IMG/VR virus record: IMGVR_UViG_3300010885_018483 | Coordinates: 1-30,664 of that record | Length of the DNA: 30,664 nucleotides | Strand: one strand, 5' to 3' | Source: a virus | Shown: positions 25,134 to 30,664 of the stretch, one piece after another | How the letters are laid out: every line of letters begins with the position of its first letter | Position numbering within the stretch: position 1 is the stretch's first letter | Notes under the pieces: model-generated | What the model was told of the DNA's origin: nothing | The model's database searches: none | Seen by the model: the letters and a program-made list of their open reading frames with translations, nothing else | Made by a program: the position numbers and the translations under genes

Positions 25134-25141
25134 TATTTATC
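25134..25141 (-). promoter_or_regulatory. T4-type late-promoter-like motif GATAAATA
   Basis: The minus strand reads GATAAATA, one mismatch from TATAAATA, in the 47-nt gap between gp25 and gp6 and 18 nt before the gp6 ATG. TAGGAT lies between it and the start codon. It is the strongest candidate for the start of a gp6-giant transcript. Confidence 0.5.
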
Positions 25142-25162
25142 GATTAAAATTATGTACGTATA

Positions 25163-25606
25163 TTATGCCATTAACAAACCGTTTGCTTGATCAAACCTTA
25201 ATTGCAGTTGTTGCTGTATGTTGTAGGGGCGGTATGACAGTGTACATTGTATCTGGATTCCGCTTTCGTAAGGTGTTACAATCACTTGATCAGTGGTTAC
25301 TCGAGGATCATAATTTATAATATCACTCACGTTGCTTGTAATAAGAAATCTAGTTTCATCAGTTAGGGGTTCGTATAATAAATCCCAGATTACGCAACCA
25401 AATCCCGGATTCATTAATCGTTCTCCCTGGCGAGTATAAAAATGATTTATTATGTCTTGTTTGATCAATTCAAAATCATACAATGAAAAATTTTCAGTGT
25501 CAGTATTGACTGTACTAAAACCTTTATAGGTTTTAGGCAGGGTGGCGCCGTTCAACGGAGCGGCTGGTAAAGTAATTTTGTTGTATAGCGTGGCGTTTGA
25601 GCTCAT
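25163..25606 (-). CDS. 25: Baseplate wedge/sheath initiator gp25
   Basis: The gp25/gpW family protein of contractile tails (Pfam GPW_gp25) sits at the junction of baseplate and sheath, and its fold resembles the sheath attachment domain. Length, 147 aa, is close to T4 gp25 (132 aa). Family features include L-Y-D-F-E-L-I-K-Q-D-I at 42-52, R59-Q-G-E-R63 followed by P67-G-F-G70, and the D100-P-R-V segment where the conserved E-P-R motif is expected, here with Asp for Glu. It ends with the alternating strand C-T-L-S-Y-R-P-Y. It begins nine bases after the gp5-like stop, and that stop codon is part of its ribosome site (TAAGGA). It precedes gp6 as in T4. Confidence 0.95.
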   Translation of the reverse strand: MSSNATLYNKITLPAAPLNGATLPKTYKGFSTVNTDTENFSLYDFELIKQDIINHFYTRQGERLMNPGFGCVIWDLLYEPLTDETRFLITSNVSDIINYDPRVTTDQVIVTPYESGIQIQCTLSYRPYNIQQQLQLRFDQANGLLMA

Positions 25607-25615
25607 ATATGTTCC

Positions 25616-27409
25616 TTATTCAGCCGGAGGTGGTGGGTTAAATGTATCAAATGCTGTGGAATATTTTTTCCATTTAGCTGGCATATCGCCTAGTCCTTTT
25701 ACATCTTTACCGTACCGACCGTTGGCATCTCTATCTGTTAATCCTGGTTTAAAATTCGTCGGATCTAAATTTTCGTGGTATGGCCATGGTTCGTGGCTAG
25801 GAACTCTAGTCATAATAGTTTGTGCGGCTTTTTGCCCGGTTTCGTCCGGTACTGCAAATGTTTTTAATATTTCTGGTAACCCCGAACCAGGTGGTGGAGT
25901 TGTTGGAGTTGCAGGCGTTCCTGGGACTGCCGGAGTTGCCGGAGGGCCGTTAAAATCAATTCTTCCAGCACTTGCTTTCAAGTGAGAGCCTCCTAATAAA
26001 TTCATTTCTGCGGCACAGGTTGCATTTATCATTGCTGATGCAAGGATTTGTACACTGGCGCCCGATGTGATAAAACTGTTAGTTAAACTAGTAAAACTAT
26101 TATTGGCGCCGGTGATTGCATTGTTGCCTGTTGTGCTAAGATCAAAATTTTGAGAAACAGTGAGTTTGTAATTTGCTAGTGCTGTTATATCAATGTTACC
26201 GCCTACCTTTTGATTGTATGAGCCAATATGATTCACAGTGGTATCTTGTCTAATATCAATTTTTTGATTTCCTTCTACAACCAACAGCTGATCAAAACCA
26301 ACATGGGTATGCATTTCTTCATCTGCTTTTATGTTGATATTTCTACCAGCTTGCATATTAATATCTCTGTCAGCATAAAAATTCATATCTTGTTTTGTAT
26401 GCACACTAATGCTATCTTCTGCATAGATATCAATTTTACCGTCACTTGATAATTCGATCCAACTTGTTCCTCTAGCATTACCAATATAAATTAAGTCTTC
26501 ACTATTGTGTAATAGAATTTGATGTCCTGTTCGTGTTCTAATACGTACAAGTTCATTGTGCGGTATATTAGGTATCCCAGTTTCATTATTTGCTACACTT
26601 GCATACTCAGGGGGACCTTCACTTGCTGTGGTTTTACGTTGGAAGACATCGTCGCCGTCATCCATGACAAATGTGGTGCCGCCGAGTCGACTTATAAAGT
26701 TATTTCCTTTGCTTTCAGCCTTTCCAGTAAGTCCCATCGGGCCTTCTTTATCTGTTGGGCCGGGAGTACTAATACCAAATACTGCACTAGGAGTTTCTCT
26801 TCTAGCACTACTGCTAGTAATGCCTCTTGTGTCGTCAATTAATAATCCCTGAGTATCTAGTATTTTAGCAAACGGATGTACTGGCTTATTAATTTTTGTT
26901 GTATCAGTGATAACTTTAGGATCAGTTATTGCTGTATTAAACTCTGCTACCGGTAATCTATCGGGGTTATCAGCAAAGGTAGCATCTGGGTCCGGAGTGT
27001 TGAAGGCGGTTGCGGCAAGTCCGGGAACACTAAAATTCATATGTTCATCAGGAACACAGCCATACCAGTATCCTCTAGCCGGGTCGCCGTTAATAAAAAT
27101 TACTAGTACTGTAGTACCAACATCAGGCGGCACAAACCACATACCATAACTTTTTTGTGTATTATTATAGTTGTCGGGATCATTTTGAATAAATTCCTGA
27201 CTAGTGCTACCAAAAAATGGACTAATCATTTGTACTTGCATTACCTGTACAGCACTATCAGTGTTACCGGCACCCGGTCTTTCAATAGAAACTTCTAATG
27301 CTCCCATGGTAGCAGGGTCTGCATGACTTACAACTTTTGCCAATACCGGCCAAGAAGGTACTTCGGCTGTTTCAGTTCCGGTGTTGATATCTTCGTTTGA
27401 ATTTCCCAT
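25616..27409 (-). CDS. 5: Baseplate hub/central spike gp5-like, lysozyme domain absent
   Basis: Central spike subunit of the baseplate, related to T4 gp5 and VgrG. Residues 20-126 look like the OB-fold (W-P-V-L-A-K-V-V, G-A-L-E-V-S-I-E-R-P-G, then M-W-F-V-P-P-D-V-G-T-T-V-L-V at 90-103 and G-Y-W-Y-G-C-V-P-D). Residues ~283-480 are a repetitive beta-helix with alternating strands (D-I-Y-A-E-D-S-I, D-M-N-F-Y-A-D-R-D-I-N-M, N-I-N-I-K-A-D). T4 gp5 has a lysozyme between these parts; here the ~150 intervening residues show no such catalytic pattern. A proline/threonine-rich linker (~486-512) leads to a C-terminal tail with H539-E-P-W-P-Y-H545-E-N-L, which I recall from other aquatic T4-like gp5 proteins. 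It starts two bases after the hub gene. Confidence 0.87.
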   Translation of the reverse strand: MGNSNEDINTGTETAEVPSWPVLAKVVSHADPATMGALEVSIERPGAGNTDSAVQVMQVQMISPFFGSTSQEFIQNDPDNYNNTQKSYGMWFVPPDVGTTVLVIFINGDPARGYWYGCVPDEHMNFSVPGLAATAFNTPDPDATFADNPDRLPVAEFNTAITDPKVITDTTKINKPVHPFAKILDTQGLLIDDTRGITSSSARRETPSAVFGISTPGPTDKEGPMGLTGKAESKGNNFISRLGGTTFVMDDGDDVFQRKTTASEGPPEYASVANNETGIPNIPHNELVRIRTRTGHQILLHNSEDLIYIGNARGTSWIELSSDGKIDIYAEDSISVHTKQDMNFYADRDINMQAGRNINIKADEEMHTHVGFDQLLVVEGNQKIDIRQDTTVNHIGSYNQKVGGNIDITALANYKLTVSQNFDLSTTGNNAITGANNSFTSLTNSFITSGASVQILASAMINATCAAEMNLLGGSHLKASAGRIDFNGPPATPAVPGTPATPTTPPPGSGLPEILKTFAVPDETGQKAAQTIMTRVPSHEPWPYHENLDPTNFKPGLTDRDANGRYGKDVKGLGDMPAKWKKYSTAFDTFNPPPPAE

Positions 27410-27411
27410 AC

Positions 27412-29676
27412 TTATTCTTCAATTTCTCCGCGGTCTCTGGCAGCTCTAACTTGGTCGGGCGTCATCTCTGTTGTTGATCCGTCACTAGTATTAGTAACAA
27501 CTGTTTTAGCTGTTGGTGTTGATTTAGCACTGTAAGGTGATGTACTATCTTGTCCTTGACGGCGATTTGCTACAAGATTTTGTATAAATTTTCCGTTTTT
27601 AAAAGTGCTAGTAATAGTTGTTAATTTGTAAAGTCCGCTAAATTGCGAAACTAGCTTAGAATTAGTAATGTCAAACATGCCGGTTGATTGATTAAGATCG
27701 GTCGGAGTATTAAAATTAATCACTATATCTACTTCTCCGTTTTGATAATTTACATTACCATCTTTTGTTACATTGATTAGATTAGTTTGTGTTGCAGTAT
27801 AATTACCAGCACCACTATTAGCAATATAGTAAGGATCTCCGGCAATGTCCATATTAATATTCATCATGTCCATACCATTAATAAGTGCATCATGAAACTG
27901 TCTTGCCACACGACTTGCTTGTGTTTCTCCTTTTGCACCACCTTTATTGTCGGTTGAAAAAACCGATGCAACAAATTTAGATGCAGTTGCTACTGCATTA
28001 GCTACCGGAGTCTCTCCTGTAGGAGATTCAGGTGCAGTCTTAGGTTTATTTTTAGGAGGTTCCTCTACATCACCTGAAGTTGTAAAATTGTCTGCTTGAA
28101 ATACTTGATAAAAAGTATTAGAGACATCAATATCAAATTTTAGTACTTCACTATTTTTACCTGTGTAGATATAGTTATATTCTTTGGCTGCTTGTTTTTT
28201 AAGTTGTTCTATTCCAGGTGCGGCTGCATTTGGAGCTAGTAACCTACTAGCATGAACTTGATACGGAACTACTCGATAAACATGCAACTTAGGTAACGTA
28301 CCTGTTTTAGCTAGGTTAGCATTATTTGGTATGTGATAAGTTTGCACATCAATGCGCCACCAAGGTCTCATACCATTTTTATCTGGCGGTCTGTTTAAAG
28401 CGGCGACTGCAATAGCACTTCTTAATAGCACTTGGTTAATGGCATTAATCACATCTGATCCAGTCTTAAAAGTAAAATCATTAAGTTTAGTCTGTACTGA
28501 GGTTACATTGGCTTTACTGTGATATCCCTTAGCATCAACAGCTAGTGAATCTTCAATAAATGATCTCGACGCGGCAAAATCTAGTTCTGCTTTGCCTATA
28601 AGATTGCAAACGCCGTCTGGTTGTACTAGTGTTTTATTGATTGAACTTCTTGATATGTTTAATTTTCCAAACAGCACTGCATCAGTAAATGAGGCATTTA
28701 CATCCAATGCGGCAGTTGTAACTTTTTCTTTAGAAACAGTTGCTGAAGGAGCTAAATTAGTACCATTGGCACCACTAGAAGAAATATCTGTAGGAAATAA
28801 AATTACATATTCGTCCGGTATGTTTACTAACTTTTCATCTTTCTGTTGTTTTGTTTTAGCATTTAGTGCGGCTTGCAAACTATTACGGCCAGTCTGTAAT
28901 ATTTCTTGTACAGTCTTTCCTTTAATTGTATGATCTGCTTTTAGTAGTCTTACGCTGTCTGCTTGTGAAGCGGCGTTACATGGAACACCCGTGCATTGAT
29001 AGATACTTCCAGATCCTGAAACTTTAAGATTCATGTTGTTAAAATTAAACGGAATAAATTTCTTTGTCCCAGGAACTGTTTTTAATGAGCCTAATTGATC
29101 AGACCCTCTAAACTCAATCATAAGCAAATATGGTGCTTCATTAAAGTTTTTATAACCTTTATTCCGTGCGGCGATTTGTATGGCTTGCATAAATTGGCCC
29201 ATACTATACGGTTCAACTATTGTAAATTCTAAGTTAGTACTGTTTGTATTTCCTGTACCTTTTTCAAATCCATATTGCCCTTTTATCACTAGTTCTGAAC
29301 AATAATATTCTTGGATACCTGTAGTTTGCTTTATTCTATTGTTTGGAGTTATGCTGCCTCCTCTAAATATAAAGGGGGTAGGCAATATACCTGCCATGTA
29401 AGAACTATCCGGATAATTATATTCATCAGAGGTTAAGCAGGCCATACTGATAATATAATCGTATGATGCATACTGACTTAGTGAATTCGCCATAGGCAGT
29501 TTGAATGGAGAAGGTTCTAATCCTACATCTAATGATGTGAACAAACTGTCAAGGCCGGAGCCTAACGCATTGGCGGCGCTGGTTACACTGTCAACTATAC
29601 CGCTGAGGCCTGATGCTACTCCGCCAACTACAGCAATTGCTTTTGTTGCACTGGCAAGACCTTGTGTTGCTCCCAT
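27412..29676 (-). CDS. Baseplate hub-like structural protein, 754 aa
   Basis: Probably a baseplate hub component; its place directly before the gp5-like spike gene suggests the role of T4 gp27, which joins spike to tube, but length (754 against 391 aa) and sequence do not prove this. The first ~50 residues are rich in Ala, Gly and Ser (A-I-A-V-V-G-G-V-A-S-G-L-S-G-I-V) and could be a flexible or membrane-active segment. Residues 60-215 look like a tube-type domain, with Y-C-S-E-L-V-I-K-G-Q-Y-G at 125-136 and E-F-T-I-V-E-P-Y-S-M-G-Q-F at 150-162. The C-terminal part has S-G-L-Y-K-L-T-T-I-T-S-T-F and F-I-Q-N-L, a strand pair common in hub and tail proteins, then a polar tail. One base follows the gp53 stop; AGGA precedes the ATG. 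Confidence 0.7.
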   Translation of the reverse strand: MGATQGLASATKAIAVVGGVASGLSGIVDSVTSAANALGSGLDSLFTSLDVGLEPSPFKLPMANSLSQYASYDYIISMACLTSDEYNYPDSSYMAGILPTPFIFRGGSITPNNRIKQTTGIQEYYCSELVIKGQYGFEKGTGNTNSTNLEFTIVEPYSMGQFMQAIQIAARNKGYKNFNEAPYLLMIEFRGSDQLGSLKTVPGTKKFIPFNFNNMNLKVSGSGSIYQCTGVPCNAASQADSVRLLKADHTIKGKTVQEILQTGRNSLQAALNAKTKQQKDEKLVNIPDEYVILFPTDISSSGANGTNLAPSATVSKEKVTTAALDVNASFTDAVLFGKLNISRSSINKTLVQPDGVCNLIGKAELDFAASRSFIEDSLAVDAKGYHSKANVTSVQTKLNDFTFKTGSDVINAINQVLLRSAIAVAALNRPPDKNGMRPWWRIDVQTYHIPNNANLAKTGTLPKLHVYRVVPYQVHASRLLAPNAAAPGIEQLKKQAAKEYNYIYTGKNSEVLKFDIDVSNTFYQVFQADNFTTSGDVEEPPKNKPKTAPESPTGETPVANAVATASKFVASVFSTDNKGGAKGETQASRVARQFHDALINGMDMMNINMDIAGDPYYIANSGAGNYTATQTNLINVTKDGNVNYQNGEVDIVINFNTPTDLNQSTGMFDITNSKLVSQFSGLYKLTTITSTFKNGKFIQNLVANRRQGQDSTSPYSAKSTPTAKTVVTNTSDGSTTEMTPDQVRAARDRGEIEE

Positions 29677-29677
29677 A

Positions 29678-29980
29678 TTATATTCCTAACACTGTTGTCA
29701 AACTACTATTTTTTGGAAGGTAAATTTGTTTACCTATGACAAAATCAAAAACAGGATCTTCTAATACATCTAAATTTCTTTGTATAAAAACCCACCATAG
29801 AGTTGCATCACCGTACAAGTCATATGCTAACAAATCGGGTCTAAATTGATATTGTGGTCCAATAGTATACAATACATCATCAGCTTCGGCACTTACCGGG
29901 CGTATAGAAAGAACGTTAAGATAATTTTGAGTTATCTGTGTTGTGTACCAAGGACTGGTATTACTGTATGTAGTTGCCAT
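29678..29980 (-). CDS. 53: Baseplate wedge gp53-like, LysM-like fold
   Basis: Small wedge protein that in T4 joins wedges around the hub. At 100 aa it is about half the length of T4 gp53 (196 aa), as in other compact versions. The pattern Q-F-R-P-D-L-L-A-Y-D-L-Y-G at 45-57, L-W-W-V-F at 61-65, D-P-V-F-D-F at 75-80 and the closing G-K-Q-I-Y-L-P at 83-89 is that of gp53 and of LysM-type tail proteins. It lies between the tube-cap-like gene (two-base gap) and the hub gene (one-base gap), consistent with co-translation. The ATG has no close strong ribosome site; GGAT lies about 14 bases upstream. Confidence 0.75.
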   Translation of the reverse strand: MATTYSNTSPWYTTQITQNYLNVLSIRPVSAEADDVLYTIGPQYQFRPDLLAYDLYGDATLWWVFIQRNLDVLEDPVFDFVIGKQIYLPKNSSLTTVLGI

Positions 29981-29982
29981 GA

Positions 29983-30664
29983 TTAAATATATCCAAATGC
30001 ACTTTGAACGTAGCCGCCGGTAACAAATCTATCAAGACTAAACTTGCGGGAACTTGATCGGCTGTACATAGGCTGTAAGGTAACTGTAAATGTACTCTTT
30101 GTAGGAACATAGGCTTTGCCGGCATCAGTACTTCCTCCTGCGCCAAATGCTCCTAATATTCCTCCCACATTACCTAATCCGTCTGTAAGACTACCTAGAC
30201 TGCTTAGTCCCAATGTTTCTGCTAGTCCGCCAAGACTATCTGCTAGACTGCCGGCAACTGCCATTACACTTGCTTTAGGATCACAACTGATATAATCACA
30301 GTCTTTACTCAATGATGTTTGAAAGTTGGTTATCACTACAGGAACATTTTTAAAAACATAACTGCCGTAACCATTTAAAAACACCACCGGAGGAGGATTA
30401 CCAGCTTTCATATCAAAACCACTAAACATTTTTGTTATACTACGAAAATAATGCAGTGATGCAATCCAATACAACGCCTGCGTAGCATCCTCAACGTTCA
30501 TAGGGGCTGTTATAGTTATCTGTCCAGGAGCACTATTCTCGTAAGCCTGGAATTGATAATTACTATGCGTTGTAGGAATTGCACTGTATTTTGCGGCTGT
30601 TGAAAATGATACTTCCGGAGTATAAGGAAAGACCATACCGCCGGCTTCGACTAATGGTTTTAGT
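29983..30664 (-). CDS. Tail tube cap/initiator-like (gp48/gp54 type), 5' end outside window
   Basis: The frame is open to the window edge. An ATG at 30636 exists, but it has no ribosome site at proper spacing and the preceding nine codons (L-K-P-L-V-E-A-G-G) remain open, so the true start is probably beyond the window. After it come V-F-P-Y-T-P-E-V-S-F-S, Y-Q-F-Q-A-Y-E-N-S, A-L-Y-W-I-A-S-L-H-Y-F-R-S, and P-P-V-V-F-L-N-G-Y-G, matching my memory of gp48/gp54-type proteins that nucleate the tail tube on the baseplate. A Gly/Leu/Ser-rich insert (roughly 30115-30260) separates this from a closing F-T-V-T-L-Q-P-M-Y-S-R-S strand. Which of gp48 or gp54 is meant cannot be decided here. Confidence 0.65.
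   Translation of the reverse strand, partial: LKPLVEAGGMVFPYTPEVSFSTAAKYSAIPTTHSNYQFQAYENSAPGQITITAPMNVEDATQALYWIASLHYFRSITKMFSGFDMKAGNPPPVVFLNGYGSYVFKNVPVVITNFQTSLSKDCDYISCDPKASVMAVAGSLADSLGGLAETLGLSSLGSLTDGLGNVGGILGAFGAGGSTDAGKAYVPTKSTFTVTLQPMYSRSSSRKFSLDRFVTGGYVQSAFGYI

Noticed and set aside
25114-25320. Plus-strand frame starting in the gp25-gp6 gap
   Set aside because: Most of it is antisense to gp25, and the gap is better explained by a late-promoter-like motif for gp6.
26519-26842. Cysteine-rich plus-strand frame resembling a small secreted protein
   Set aside because: It is antisense to the beta-helix part of the gp5-like gene, whose coding pattern is clear; the cysteines come from reading repeated codons in reverse.
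1-30664. CRISPR arrays, tRNA genes, insertion sequences or attachment sites
   Set aside because: No regularly spaced direct repeats, cloverleaf sequences, transposase genes or terminal inverted repeats were seen; the window is filled by late structural genes.

Overview
The window is one uninterrupted block of late structural genes from a T4-like contractile-tailed phage (myovirus, Caudoviricetes). Every gene lies on the minus strand, so transcription runs from high to low coordinates. Genes are packed end to end with overlaps or gaps of 0-47 nt. The DNA is AT-rich. There are no tRNAs, integrases or host genes. The gp6, gp25, gp53 and fibre-type proteins look most like those of aquatic T4-like phages (cyanophage and pelagiphage relatives). 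That affinity is from memory of the families, and the host cannot be told from this window.

Layout in transcription order. (1) 30664-29983: tail-tube cap/initiator-like protein (gp48/gp54 type), whose 5' end lies beyond the window. (2) 29980-29678: gp53-like wedge protein. (3) 29676-27412: 754-aa hub-like structural protein. (4) 27409-25616: gp5-like hub/spike with OB-fold, beta-helix and a proline linker but no lysozyme domain. (5) 25606-25163: gp25 sheath-initiator/wedge protein. (6) 25115-21627: 1162-aa gp6-like wedge protein. (7) 21634-7385: a single 4749-aa open frame of about 14.25 kb, nearly half the window, in the place where T4 has genes 7 to 11. (8) 7337-6729: 202-aa structural protein. 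(9) 6725-951: three tandem fibre genes (728, 680 and 500 aa) that share an N-terminal module and differ in their C-terminal ends; the 728-aa member carries a gp12-like collar domain. (10) 917-30: 295-aa structural protein, followed by the first codons of a probable paralogue at the window edge.

These genes would together build the baseplate (hub, central spike, wedge) and its peripheral fibres. The most unusual part is the giant protein. By reading it I can pick out a degenerate cupredoxin-like domain, four short W...Y..G..V.Y modules resembling carbohydrate-binding family 5/12, a probable seven-motif beta-propeller with a module inserted between two blades, two GSGY-type repeat blocks and a fibre-like C-terminal third. 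The second notable pattern is regulatory. All four intergenic gaps of 30 nt or more carry an ATAAATA core like the T4 late promoter, and none of the shorter junctions does, which suggests discrete late transcription units. No stretch longer than 300 bases lacks a gene.
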